Below, piece by piece: positions 33,814 through 42,805 of a stretch of 64,000 nt of DNA; within the stretch, counting starts at the first letter, position 1, and each line of letters begins with the position of its first letter. A program made the translations under genes and the position numbers. Source of the DNA: Chryseobacterium endalhagicum (GTDB lineage Bacteria; Bacteroidota; Bacteroidia; Flavobacteriales; Weeksellaceae); contig NZ_JAELVM010000001.1 in the NCBI RefSeq assembly GCF_016745235.1, positions 1,191,856 to 1,255,855 of the forward strand, given 5' to 3'. Under the pieces are notes generated by a model, which saw only the letters and a list, made by a program, of their open reading frames with translations, ran no database searches and was not told the DNA's origin.

Positions 33814-36211
33814 ATTTGTATTTGTTGTTCCGCCATTGACAGGGCATGTCAATCCAACCTTAAGCATCGGCGCAGAATTATTGGAGAGAGGGCATAAAGT
33901 GGCCTGGATCAGTCTTGACGAAAACCTGAGCACGAAACTTCCTGAAGGAGGAGAGCTTCTGCTGATCCAATACGACCAGACCGACGAAGAAAAAAAAGAA
34001 AGCGAAACCTATCTCGATATTATTTCTAAAAAAGTTGTCTACGGAATCGACAGCATTAAGTTTCTTTACGATGATGTATTGATTCCTTTAAACAGACATT
34101 GCTACAACGGGATCGTTACCCTGCTGAAACAATATCAACCCGATATGGTGACTGGAGATCATCAGTTGTTTGCTGCTGCTATCGCTGCGAAAAAACTCAA
34201 TCTTCCCTACAGTACATCCGTTACCGCTCCGGCCGCCGTTAAAATGATGGAGGAACTGCCTAAAGTACATGAATGGGAAGTCAACAAGATCATTGAACTG
34301 CAAAAAGAACTTGGAATAGCGGAAAACCGCTCACTGGCTTCTTCCGATCTGTTAACGCTTGTTTTAACTTCAAAAGAGTTCTTTGGTGAAATGGATCTTC
34401 CGGAAAATTATCAGTTTACAGGGCCTGTTCTTATGGAACGCCGGATCTCCTGTGATTTTGACTGGGAGAGATTGAACGCCAGCACACAGAAAAAAATCCT
34501 GGTCAGCATCGGAACCACTTTCGATCATGATCATAAAAAAGCTTTTTTCCAGAAAGTAATTGATGCCTTTAAAGACGAAGATTTAACCGTTGTACTGGTT
34601 TCAGATCCGCAGCTTTTCGACAGCTGGCCGGAAAACTTTATGGTCTATCAGCAGGTTCCTCAGCTGGATCTTTTGCCGCATCTGGACGGGGTTGTCTGCC
34701 ACGGCGGACACAACACGGTATCTGAGACTTTATCAAACGGTCTTCCGCTGGTCGTGATTCCGATTGCGTACGATCAGTCTCATGTGGCAGGACGTGTAGT
34801 GCGTACAGGTGCGGGAGAGCGTCTGAATTTTAACAGATTTAAATCGCATCATTTAAAAGATGCTATACAAAATATTTTGAATAATCCGGCCTATTCAGAG
34901 GCGGCTCAACTGATGCGTCAGTCCTTTATGGATGCAGGTGGAACGCCAACGGCAGCTGATTTACTTGAGAAGGCATTAATTCCTGTTTCAGAACCTGTAA
35001 AATCAGGGTCTAAATTTTTGTTCGTTGTTCCTCCGTTCTTTGGACATATCAGCCCTACATTAAGCGTTGGAGCCAGCCTGATTGCCCGTGGCCATGAAGT
35101 AAAATGGTTTGGAATTACTCCGGTAGACAGCAAGCACATTCCGGAAGGAGGAAGCTATATTTATCCTGAGGAAGATCTTGTTCCGTATCAGGAAGAAATC
35201 CAGCGTATTTTAAAGAGACAGGACGACGGGCCGGCCTGTTCAGGACCTGAAGTGATGAAACTGGCACTGGAAGAAACCTATGTTCCGTTTGCGAAGATGA
35301 TGATGCCGGGACTGGAACGCCTGATGACCAGCTGGAAACCCGATGTTCTGGTGAACGACTGTATTGCATTCGGAGGCGCACTTTTTGCCCACAAACATCA
35401 TATTCCGTGTGTAACGACGACGCCTGTACCACCCGATGTAATGGGAGACAGCGAGAAAAACGCACCCAAAATATGGGAATGGCAACAAAATCTGATCAAA
35501 GACCTTCAAAAAGAAGTTGGAATTTCAGATGAGGGTATTTTTATTCATTCGCATCAGCTGAATCTGGTATTTACTTCACAAACCTTTGCCGGATTTGAAG
35601 AAGTTCCGCCTCATATGAGATTTGTAGGTCCGGTAAAAGGCCGTCCCAACAATACCCCTTTTGACTGGGAAAAACTGGAAGCCTCTACGACACCGAAAAT
35701 ATTTGTCTCCCTGGGTACATTGCTGGTAGATATCCGCAAGGCCTTTTTTGAAAAGGTTATTGCTGCGTTTGCCGATCAGCCTGTAACCGTCATTGCAGCC
35801 ACTCCGCCGGAAATTTTTGAGGAATGGCCTTCTAATTTTATCGTAAGCGGCTTTGTTCCGCAGTCACAGCTGATGCCTCACATGGATATGGTGATCTGCC
35901 ACGGAGGATTCAATACGGTGAATGACACCTTTTATAACGGGCTGCCAATGTTAATTACTCCTATTGCCTATGATCATTTTCATATTGCGAAATTAATAGA
36001 GCAGGCCGGTTGCGGGATCAGCATCCGGTATAAGAGATTAAGAGTGGAAGCTCTTCGGGAAACTGCTTTTGAACTGCTGGAAAACCCGAAATACAGAAAT
36101 GCAGCGAAAGAGGTAAAATCCAATTTCATCCATGCAGGCGGTAATGAAAAAGCGGTAGAGCTGCTGGAGCATTTTGTACAGCAGGAATGTTCAACCTTAG
36201 CTTCAGTATAA
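33806..36211 (+). CDS. tandem fused GT1-family glycosyltransferase (two GT-B units)
   Basis: The 801-residue protein is two homologous GT-B glycosyltransferases in one chain, about 1-395 and 403-801. Each starts with VVPPLTGHVNPTLSIG or VVPPFFGHISPTLSVG, keeping the catalytic-type His. Each has a nucleotide-sugar signature near its end (VCHGGHNTVSETLSNGLPLV and ICHGGFNTVNDTFYNGLPML). The family is the macrolide/rhamnosyltransferase-like UGT group that glycosylates lipids and polyketides. The two halves have diverged, so they may add two different sugars in sequence. It starts within the hydrolase gene by 8 bp. Confidence 0.9.
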   Translation: MAKFVFVVPPLTGHVNPTLSIGAELLERGHKVAWISLDENLSTKLPEGGELLLIQYDQTDEEKKESETYLDIISKKVVYGIDSIKFLYDDVLIPLNRHCYNGIVTLLKQYQPDMVTGDHQLFAAAIAAKKLNLPYSTSVTAPAAVKMMEELPKVHEWEVNKIIELQKELGIAENRSLASSDLLTLVLTSKEFFGEMDLPENYQFTGPVLMERRISCDFDWERLNASTQKKILVSIGTTFDHDHKKAFFQKVIDAFKDEDLTVVLVSDPQLFDSWPENFMVYQQVPQLDLLPHLDGVVCHGGHNTVSETLSNGLPLVVIPIAYDQSHVAGRVVRTGAGERLNFNRFKSHHLKDAIQNILNNPAYSEAAQLMRQSFMDAGGTPTAADLLEKALIPVSEPVKSGSKFLFVVPPFFGHISPTLSVGASLIARGHEVKWFGITPVDSKHIPEGGSYIYPEEDLVPYQEEIQRILKRQDDGPACSGPEVMKLALEETYVPFAKMMMPGLERLMTSWKPDVLVNDCIAFGGALFAHKHHIPCVTTTPVPPDVMGDSEKNAPKIWEWQQNLIKDLQKEVGISDEGIFIHSHQLNLVFTSQTFAGFEEVPPHMRFVGPVKGRPNNTPFDWEKLEASTTPKIFVSLGTLLVDIRKAFFEKVIAAFADQPVTVIAATPPEIFEEWPSNFIVSGFVPQSQLMPHMDMVICHGGFNTVNDTFYNGLPMLITPIAYDHFHIAKLIEQAGCGISIRYKRLRVEALRETAFELLENPKYRNAAKEVKSNFIHAGGNEKAVELLEHFVQQECSTLASV

Positions 36212-36215
36212 GCCT

Positions 36216-37487
36216 ATGAAAAGAAAATTGTTATTTGGTGAACGTATGCTGCTGGGCGATGGGACGGAAGCTTTTAATGCAGTGATTCCGTTCCGGCTGC
36301 GCGGTATTTTCAAAGAAGAAGACATTCAGCATGCTTTAGGTCAGATTCAGGCTAAACATCCCTGGCTGAGAGCAATCATCACTCATGACGAAAATAATAT
36401 TCCCTGGTTTGAAGTACCGGGGAATCATCTGCCGATACCGATAAGAACGGTGATGAGGAAAGGAGAGAATGACTGGCAGGAAGAGTCTGCAAAAGAATGG
36501 CAGACTTTGTTTAATTATGAAGAAAAACCTCTGATCAGATTCATCTGGATCAAAGGAGAGGAGCTTTCAGATATGCTGTTTGTGTTCCATCACTGCTTAT
36601 GTGATGGCGGTTCTGCGATGGCTTTCCTGTATGAATTTTTACAGATACTGGATCATCCGTCCGCAGAAATCGGGGTGGAAAGTCCTATCCTCGGCATTCA
36701 GGATGTTGTTCCGGCTGAAATTTTAAATAACCGCAGACAAAAGTTAAAGGCTAAATTTATCGGAAGGCTGGCGGCTACGGCCATTAAATGCATTCCTGTC
36801 AGTAAAAAAGCCATTGAACGGAAAAACGACTACCTGATTCATTGGAAATTCGACAAAGAGACGAGCAGTGAGTTAATTTCCTATTGCAAATCCCAGGAAG
36901 TAACAGTCAATACTTTTCTGAGCGCTGCGGTGCTTCATGCTTTTAAAAAAGTAAGGGGCAATGCGGCCTTCAATAAGGTGTCGTGTCCCGTAGATATCAG
37001 ACGTTTTGCGCCACAGATCAAGGATGACCATATTTTTGCATTTGGTCTGATGATCGTGGTTTCTGCGAATTATAAAATAAATTTTGCAGAGAATTTATAC
37101 GCTATGCAGGAAGCGGTGGAACGTAAAACTGCGAAACTGAATCCCTATATTACCATGATGGTGATGGAATCTGCCCACGATGCCCTGAAAAATTTCACAA
37201 AACTGCTGAAGCACGGTAAATCTTCCAATGACTGTATGTTTTCCAATCTGGGACGTATTCAGATTCCTCATCAGTATAAAGAATTTACGCTGGATACTAT
37301 TTTCAGTCCCTCCGTGATCGGTCCTTTGGGCAATACCACAACGCTGGTGACTTCTACTTTCCGGGGAGAAATGGATTTTTCTTTTATGGGAAGTGAAGGC
37401 TATCTGCCGTATTCGGAGGCACTGGCTATCCGGGATGAGGTGATAGAAACTGTAAAATTACAACTGGACCCTATTGCAGTATTATGA
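36216..37487 (+). CDS. condensation-fold acyltransferase 1 (PapA/WES-like)
   Basis: The 423-residue protein has the acyltransferase motif HHxxxDG as FHHCLCDGGSAMAF near residue 127. The opening is KHPWLRAIITHDEN and the later structural motif reads SVIGPLGNTTTLVTSTFRGE. This is the chloramphenicol-acetyltransferase-like fold used by NRPS condensation domains, PapA enzymes and wax synthases. With glycosyltransferases next door, O-acylation of a sugar or of the chain is likely. It starts 4 bp after the GT gene and overlaps its paralogue downstream by 4 bp. Confidence 0.85.
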   Translation: MKRKLLFGERMLLGDGTEAFNAVIPFRLRGIFKEEDIQHALGQIQAKHPWLRAIITHDENNIPWFEVPGNHLPIPIRTVMRKGENDWQEESAKEWQTLFNYEEKPLIRFIWIKGEELSDMLFVFHHCLCDGGSAMAFLYEFLQILDHPSAEIGVESPILGIQDVVPAEILNNRRQKLKAKFIGRLAATAIKCIPVSKKAIERKNDYLIHWKFDKETSSELISYCKSQEVTVNTFLSAAVLHAFKKVRGNAAFNKVSCPVDIRRFAPQIKDDHIFAFGLMIVVSANYKINFAENLYAMQEAVERKTAKLNPYITMMVMESAHDALKNFTKLLKHGKSSNDCMFSNLGRIQIPHQYKEFTLDTIFSPSVIGPLGNTTTLVTSTFRGEMDFSFMGSEGYLPYSEALAIRDEVIETVKLQLDPIAVL

Positions 37488-38743
37488 TGAGACGAAATTT
37501 AATGATGGTCGAAAGGATCATGTATGTTGATGCTCAAACTCCTGTGAACTGCGTGTTTACAGGAAGAATCAACGGAGAGATCCCTGAAGAGAATTTTAAA
37601 ACGGCATTGGCAAAAATCCAGCAGAAACATCCGCTGCTGAGGGTGAGAATTGATAACAGCAGTGAGCAGTATCCGTTTTTTACAGAAGAAAAAGAAATAG
37701 AACCTATTCCGCTCCGGATTGTGGAGAGAAAAACTAATGAAGACTGGCTTCTGGAATCAGAAAGAGAATGGATGAAATTGTTTGAAAATGAAAAAGAACC
37801 ATTGGCCCGGCTGGTCTGGATCAAAGGACATGATGTATCTGAAATTCTTTGGGTACTTCCGCACTGCATTTGCGACGGAACATCCATTGTGAACCTCATG
37901 AGAGAGCTTCTTTCTTTGCTGGATGATCCTTCTTTAGCATTGAATCCTTATCATTTGTTCAGCTCGGCAGATGATTTCCTGCCTTTGGACTTCAATATGA
38001 AAAAAAAGAAACGAAAAGCGAGAATGTTCCGGATCATGGCCAAATTCTTCTTCCTGATGCAGCGGAAAAGCAAGAAAAGAAACCTCGGAAAAAACTACGC
38101 AGTCCACTGGAAACTGAATCCGGAAATGACCTCAAAAATCACTGAAAAGTCCAAAGCTCATGGGACTTCTGTTCATGCGCTGCTTTGTTCTTCATTTATG
38201 CAGGCTTTCAAAGATTTACAGGGATCCGGGGCTAAAGGGAAGGTGATCAGTCCGGTGGATGTCCGTCATTTTATTCCGGAGATAGGGCAGGATCAGGTAT
38301 TTGCTTTTGCACCTACTGTTGAGCTTTCCATAAAAAAAGGAAAGGAGGATATGCTGGATAACGCGAGACAGATCAAAAAGGACCTTCTGGAAAAAATAGA
38401 AAAAATGGAAGCCCGCGAACTCCTGTGGATGGGCGAACAGATGCACCCGGTGGTTGAACGGATGACCGCGATGCTGAAATCCAGTAGGGGAGGACATGAT
38501 GTAACGCTTTCGAATATGGGGAAAATCAATATTCCCGGTGATTATAAACAGTTTAAACTGGAAACGGTTTTCAGTCCTACGGTTGCATTTCCGTGGCTGA
38601 ATTCGAATACACTGGTGGCTACCACTTATAATCAGCAGATGGATTTTACCTTCATGTCCAATGAATATTTCCTTCCGAGAGAAGAAGCCGTTAAAATTAA
38701 AGATAAAGCCATTGAACTCCTGACCGCGTCCCATGAAATTTAA
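37484..38743 (+). CDS. condensation-fold acyltransferase 2 (PapA/WES-like)
   Basis: A 419-residue paralogue of the preceding gene, by shared layout: KHPLLRVRIDNS at the start, RHFIPEIGQDQVFAFAP in the middle and PWLNSNTLVATTYNQQMDFT at the end. Its active-site motif reads PHCICDG: the first His of HHxxxDG is Pro, while the second (catalytic) His, the Asp and the Gly remain, so activity is plausible. Basic residues cluster near 165-195 (KKKKRKARMFRIMAKFFFL), which could touch the membrane. Overlaps both neighbours (4 and 11 bp). Confidence 0.83.
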   Translation: MMRRNLMMVERIMYVDAQTPVNCVFTGRINGEIPEENFKTALAKIQQKHPLLRVRIDNSSEQYPFFTEEKEIEPIPLRIVERKTNEDWLLESEREWMKLFENEKEPLARLVWIKGHDVSEILWVLPHCICDGTSIVNLMRELLSLLDDPSLALNPYHLFSSADDFLPLDFNMKKKKRKARMFRIMAKFFFLMQRKSKKRNLGKNYAVHWKLNPEMTSKITEKSKAHGTSVHALLCSSFMQAFKDLQGSGAKGKVISPVDVRHFIPEIGQDQVFAFAPTVELSIKKGKEDMLDNARQIKKDLLEKIEKMEARELLWMGEQMHPVVERMTAMLKSSRGGHDVTLSNMGKINIPGDYKQFKLETVFSPTVAFPWLNSNTLVATTYNQQMDFTFMSNEYFLPREEAVKIKDKAIELLTASHEI

Positions 38744-39281
38744 ATTCAAACCACCGCCGCCTAAAAAACTCAAAAAAACTACCCTCAAACGCTTTTTAAT
38801 CAGGCGGACGATTTTTTATGTCCTTCCCAATGTATTTTTCAATTTTATTATTGCTTATGCCAGCTTTCAGGAACTGGGCTACACGCATTTCTTCTCAGGC
38901 ACGCAAAACCTGGCGAGACTTACCCTGCCCATGGCCATATTTCTGCCTGTAGTCCTTACGATTGACATTATCAACCGGGTAATCATCGCTGCTGAGCAGG
39001 AAGCCATTGAGTTTACAGTAGATGACCAGCTGAATAAGAAGAAACTGATGACAAAACTGAGCATTTTGCATGGCGTTGTTACCGGTTCATTGGTATTATC
39101 TGCCCTGCTTCTGGCCCAATACAACCTGTCTGAATATTACAAGCTGGATGCTACGGCAATGGCCGTGGTGGTGGGTGTACTGGCGGGAGTGTTGTCTGTG
39201 GTGTTTGTGTATTTGCCGGTGTGGAGGTTGAGGAGGTGGATGGGGAGGAGGTGCATAAAAATATCTATAGAGAACCAATAA
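38733..39281 (+). CDS. four-helix membrane protein of the synthase operon
   Basis: The 182-residue protein has a basic Pro/Lys-rich N-terminus (FKPPPPKKLKK) and about four hydrophobic helices: near 30-48, 63-85, 112-128 and 143-165. The C-terminus is Arg-rich (WRLRRWMGRR). No family is recognised. Position at the end of the operon, overlapping the acyltransferase by 11 bp, suggests membrane placement, flipping or anchoring of the product or the enzymes. Confidence 0.75.
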   Translation: MKFKFKPPPPKKLKKTTLKRFLIRRTIFYVLPNVFFNFIIAYASFQELGYTHFFSGTQNLARLTLPMAIFLPVVLTIDIINRVIIAAEQEAIEFTVDDQLNKKKLMTKLSILHGVVTGSLVLSALLLAQYNLSEYYKLDATAMAVVVGVLAGVLSVVFVYLPVWRLRRWMGRRCIKISIENQ

Positions 39282-39311
39282 TAGTATTAATCAACTGTAA
39301 ATGAATAGCTT

Positions 39312-39339
39312 AAACCATCAATATTATGATGGTTTTTTT
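39312..39339 (+). terminator. terminator of the synthase operon
   Basis: AAACCATCA pairs with TGATGGTTT around ATATTA and is followed by seven T in all. It is 30 bp past the membrane-protein stop and separates the operon from the restriction island. Confidence 0.8.
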
Positions 39340-39380
39340 GTAGCAAGTATTTTTTTTGAAAAATTCTACAAAAAAATATT

Positions 39381-39410
39381 TTGTTAATTAGAATATTTTT
39401 ACAATCTTTG
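39381..39410 (+). promoter_or_regulatory. probable promoter of the type I RM island
   Basis: TTG at 39381-39383 and AATCTTTG at 39403-39410 (one base from TAnnTTTG) are 19 bp apart, just upstream of the first gene at 39437. Confidence 0.4.
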
Positions 39411-39436
39411 CGATATGAAATTTGAAAAACTCTACA

Positions 39437-40009
39437 ATGTATAAAAATATAAAAATAAAACTTACCGATTTTTGCACAGTCAATTTTGGACCCTATCTGA
39501 AATCCGTTCAGGATAAGGGAGTTTTGTATTTACAAGTTAAAAATTTTTCAGATTCTGGAAACTATCTTGACAATATAGACACTTATGTTTTATCTGATGA
39601 TGTAAAAACCTCTTTTCTATTACAACAAGATGACATTATATTTGTAAGCAAGGGATTAAAATTCTTTGCCTACAAATATGATCAAATTATAGGAGATGCA
39701 ATAGCTTCATCTATTTTTTACATTATTAAAGTAAACCAATCCATTATTCTTCCCGATTACCTTTTGTGTATGATGAACCATCCTAAAAGTCTATCCTATT
39801 TTTATAGTGCAAGTGCAGGAAGCTCAATTCCTTCTATTAGGAAGAAAGAATTATTGGATTTTGAAATTCCTTTAATTTCTATAGGAGAACAAAAAAAAGT
39901 AATTGAATTTTTCAACTGTCACAAAGAGCAAATAAAAATAATGGAAGAATTAAAAGAAAAAAAACAACTATTATTTAATCAAACTATTAATCAACTAACC
40001 GGAATATAA
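39437..40009 (+). CDS. half-length type I restriction specificity subunit (single TRD)
   Basis: The ATG at 39437 gives 190 residues with one target-recognition domain (ASAGSSIPSIRKKELLDFEI) followed by one coiled-coil conserved segment (GEQKKVIEFFNCHKEQIKIM, ending QTINQLTGI). Full HsdS has two such units in about 400 residues. Alone it could dimerise to recognise a palindromic-type site, replace half of the full HsdS, or be a leftover. Standing ahead of hsdM, it makes the order S'-M-S-X-R. It stops 6 bp before hsdM. Confidence 0.8.
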   Translation: MYKNIKIKLTDFCTVNFGPYLKSVQDKGVLYLQVKNFSDSGNYLDNIDTYVLSDDVKTSFLLQQDDIIFVSKGLKFFAYKYDQIIGDAIASSIFYIIKVNQSIILPDYLLCMMNHPKSLSYFYSASAGSSIPSIRKKELLDFEIPLISIGEQKKVIEFFNCHKEQIKIMEELKEKKQLLFNQTINQLTGI

Positions 40010-40015
40010 ACAATT

Positions 40016-41545
40016 ATGCAAAATAAACTTACACAAACAGAAATTAACAACATTGTATGGAAAGCCTGCGACTCTCTTAGGCCAGTAATGGGAAGTGGTT
40101 CTTATAAAGACTATATCCTTACCTTGCTTTTCGTAAAATACCTTTCTGATGTTTGGAAAGAAAAGGGTAATCAATATAGATTAAAATACCCCAACGATGA
40201 AAAAATGGTAGAAAGACAGTTGAAAAGAGAACGCTTTCTACTTCCGGAGGAAAGTAGTTTTGATTATCTATACAATAACAGAAACGAAAACAATATTGGA
40301 GAATTAATTGATATTGCATTAACCAAACTGGAAGACGAAAACCGTTCTAAACTGGCAATGGTGTTCCGTAGTATATCTTTTAACTCTGAAACCGCTTTTG
40401 GGCCTACAAAACAAAGAAATCAGATCCTTAAAAACTTACTGATGGATTTATATGCATTAGATCTTCAACCTTCTCATTTATTGGATAATGATGTGATTGG
40501 GGATAGCTATGAATATCTTATTGCAAAGTTTGCTGGAGAGGCAGGAAAAAAAGCTGGAGAATTCTATACTCCATCAGAAGTAAGTACTTTATTGGCAAAA
40601 CTTATGAATGCGCAGCCCGGAGACAGGATCTGTGATCCTGCCTGTGGCTCCGGTTCCTTATTAATCAAGGTAGCTAATGAAATTGACGGTAAAAACTATG
40701 CATTATATGGCCAGGAAAACAATGGAAGTACTTGGGCGTTGGCAAGAATGAATATGTTCCTCCATGAACAGGATAATGCTGTAATTGAATGGGGAGACAC
40801 ACTAAATCATCCACAATTAAAAGAAAAAGACTCTTTAATGAAATTTGACATTGTAGTTGCCAATCCTCCTTTTTCTCTTGACAAATGGGGTGCTGAAGTA
40901 GCTGTCGCAGATGAATTTAACCGTTTTCACAGAGGCGTTCCCCCAAAAAGTAAAGGAGATTATGCATTTATCTCTCATATGATTGAAACCACTTATGAAG
41001 ACAAAGGAAAAGTAGGAGTCATTGTTCCTCATGGCGTATTGTTCCGTGGAAGCAGTGAAGGGAAAATAAGAGAACAGTTGATTAACGAGAATCTATTAGA
41101 AGCTGTTATCGGCTTACCAGCCAATTTGTTTTATGGAACAGGTATTCCTGCGGCTATTTTAATCTTTAACAAAGCCAAAGGAAAAAATAAAGATGTTCTT
41201 TTTATTGATGCCAGTAATGATTTTGATAATGGAAAGAATCAAAACAAGCTGAATGAAAAGCATATTCAAAAGATTGTAGAAGAATATAAAAAGTTTAAAG
41301 GTTTAAAACCGATTACAACAGAAGAGGGTGAAGTCTTAACTGATAAATTCTCTTATCGAGCTACTTTGAAAGATATTCAGAGTAATGAATATAATCTGAA
41401 TATTCCTAGATATATTGACACTTTTGAAGAGGAAGAAGAAGTAGATATCAAAGAAGTTTATAATGAAATTGTTGCTTTGAAAAGCCAATTGGCAGAAACA
41501 GAAAAGGAAATGGAGGATTATTTGAAAGAACTAAATCTGATTTAA
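40016..41545 (+). CDS. hsdM: type I restriction-modification DNA methyltransferase subunit
   Basis: The 509-residue N6-adenine methyltransferase has an N-terminal helical HsdM domain (SYKDYILTLLFVKYLSDVW). The SAM-binding motif CDPACGSGSLLIK lies near 205 and the catalytic NPPF (VANPPFSLDKWG) near 281. AGKKAGEFYTPSEVSTLL is the family's lead-in. It methylates the host copy of the recognition site and forms the M2S core. The stop overlaps the hsdS start by one base (TAATG). Confidence 0.95.
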   Translation: MQNKLTQTEINNIVWKACDSLRPVMGSGSYKDYILTLLFVKYLSDVWKEKGNQYRLKYPNDEKMVERQLKRERFLLPEESSFDYLYNNRNENNIGELIDIALTKLEDENRSKLAMVFRSISFNSETAFGPTKQRNQILKNLLMDLYALDLQPSHLLDNDVIGDSYEYLIAKFAGEAGKKAGEFYTPSEVSTLLAKLMNAQPGDRICDPACGSGSLLIKVANEIDGKNYALYGQENNGSTWALARMNMFLHEQDNAVIEWGDTLNHPQLKEKDSLMKFDIVVANPPFSLDKWGAEVAVADEFNRFHRGVPPKSKGDYAFISHMIETTYEDKGKVGVIVPHGVLFRGSSEGKIREQLINENLLEAVIGLPANLFYGTGIPAAILIFNKAKGKNKDVLFIDASNDFDNGKNQNKLNEKHIQKIVEEYKKFKGLKPITTEEGEVLTDKFSYRATLKDIQSNEYNLNIPRYIDTFEEEEEVDIKEVYNEIVALKSQLAETEKEMEDYLKELNLI

Positions 41546-42762
41546 TGATGAATGATACTAAAATGAAGTATAAAAATACCTCCATTGGAATTGTTCCAAC
41601 TGACTGGGAGGTTAAAAGCCTAAATAAAGTTGGAGAAATTTATTCGGGAGGTACACCAAGAACTCATAATCCGAAATATTGGAATGGAGAAATTCATTGG
41701 TGCACTCCAACGGATATTACCAAGAATAGTAATAAATATATTTTTAAGACCGAAAAAGCGATATCACATCTGGGATTAAGTTCTTCCTCAGCAAAATTAT
41801 TACCCATAAATTCCATAATTGTTTCCACAAGAGCATCAATAGGGAAGGTAGTAATAAATAAAATTGAAATGTGTACCAATCAAGGTTTTAAAAATATTGT
41901 ACCATTTAAGGAAATAGATTTTGAATATCTTTATTACAATATTTTATTTTTAGAACATGTTTTTCTTAAAAAAGCCTCAGGGAGTACTTTTCAAGAATTA
42001 TCTAAAAATGATTTTTCTAAAATTCAAATTCCAGTTCCAAAGCTCCCTGAACAAAAAAAAATAGCTGAAATCCTATCCATATGGGACAAAGCTATACAAG
42101 AAAACAATAATATTATTAAGGCTTTAGAAAAAAGGAATAAAGTATTAGCATTTTCATTGTTGACTGGAAAAAAGAGACTGAAAGAATTTAAAAACTTTCA
42201 GTGGACAAAAACAAAATTAGAAAACGTTATTGATGAATATAATGTAAAGCCCTTATCTGAATCCAAACTTCCAGTCTTCACATCATCCAAAAATGGATTA
42301 ATGATGCAGTCTGATTATTATTCCGGAAGTAGATTAATTGATAGAGAAAATGTAGATTATAATGTTTTACCTCCCAATTATATCACTTATAGATCAAGAA
42401 GCGATGATGGATTATTTACATTCAACAAAAATAATTTTACTATCAAAGGATTGATCAGTGGTTATTACCCTGTTTTTAAAATAAAAAATGGGAATGATGA
42501 TTTTTTTCTATATTACTTTAATTATTTCAAAAGAAAATTAGGAAAATATAGCATTGGCACATCTCAACTTGTATTGTCAATCAATGCTTTAAAACAAATA
42601 ACTCTAAAAATTCCTGCTTCGGAAGAACAAAATGAAATTGCAAAAATCCTTAATACGGCAAACGAAGAGCTACAACAATACAAACAAAAGCTAGAAAACT
42701 TAAAACAGCAGAAAAAGGGATTGATGCAGCAGCTACTGACTGGAAAAATAAGAACTATGTAA
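41545..42762 (+). CDS. hsdS: type I restriction-modification specificity subunit
   Basis: A 405-residue HsdS with two target-recognition domains, each followed by a conserved helix: KLPEQKKIAEILSIWDKAIQ near 165-185 and SEEQNEIAKILNTANEELQQ near 355-375. It opens GIVPTDWEVKSLNKVGEIYS and ends QLLTGKIRTM, both standard. It sets the bipartite DNA target. The sequence recognised cannot be read from the protein. Confidence 0.93.
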   Translation: MMNDTKMKYKNTSIGIVPTDWEVKSLNKVGEIYSGGTPRTHNPKYWNGEIHWCTPTDITKNSNKYIFKTEKAISHLGLSSSSAKLLPINSIIVSTRASIGKVVINKIEMCTNQGFKNIVPFKEIDFEYLYYNILFLEHVFLKKASGSTFQELSKNDFSKIQIPVPKLPEQKKIAEILSIWDKAIQENNNIIKALEKRNKVLAFSLLTGKKRLKEFKNFQWTKTKLENVIDEYNVKPLSESKLPVFTSSKNGLMMQSDYYSGSRLIDRENVDYNVLPPNYITYRSRSDDGLFTFNKNNFTIKGLISGYYPVFKIKNGNDDFFLYYFNYFKRKLGKYSIGTSQLVLSINALKQITLKIPASEEQNEIAKILNTANEELQQYKQKLENLKQQKKGLMQQLLTGKIRTM

Positions 42763-42805
42763 AAGTAAAACATTACCATAATAACCAAAAAACAAAAACA
42801 TTAAT

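Noticed and set aside
38216..38788. 190-residue minus-strand frame opposite the second acyltransferase
   Set aside because: It is antisense to a well-supported coding region; its Phe/His/Arg-rich product is typical of a shadow frame.
39415..39444. Nine-codon leader peptide (MKFEKLYNV) before the half-hsdS gene
   Set aside because: It would start at or before the predicted transcription start and has no further support.
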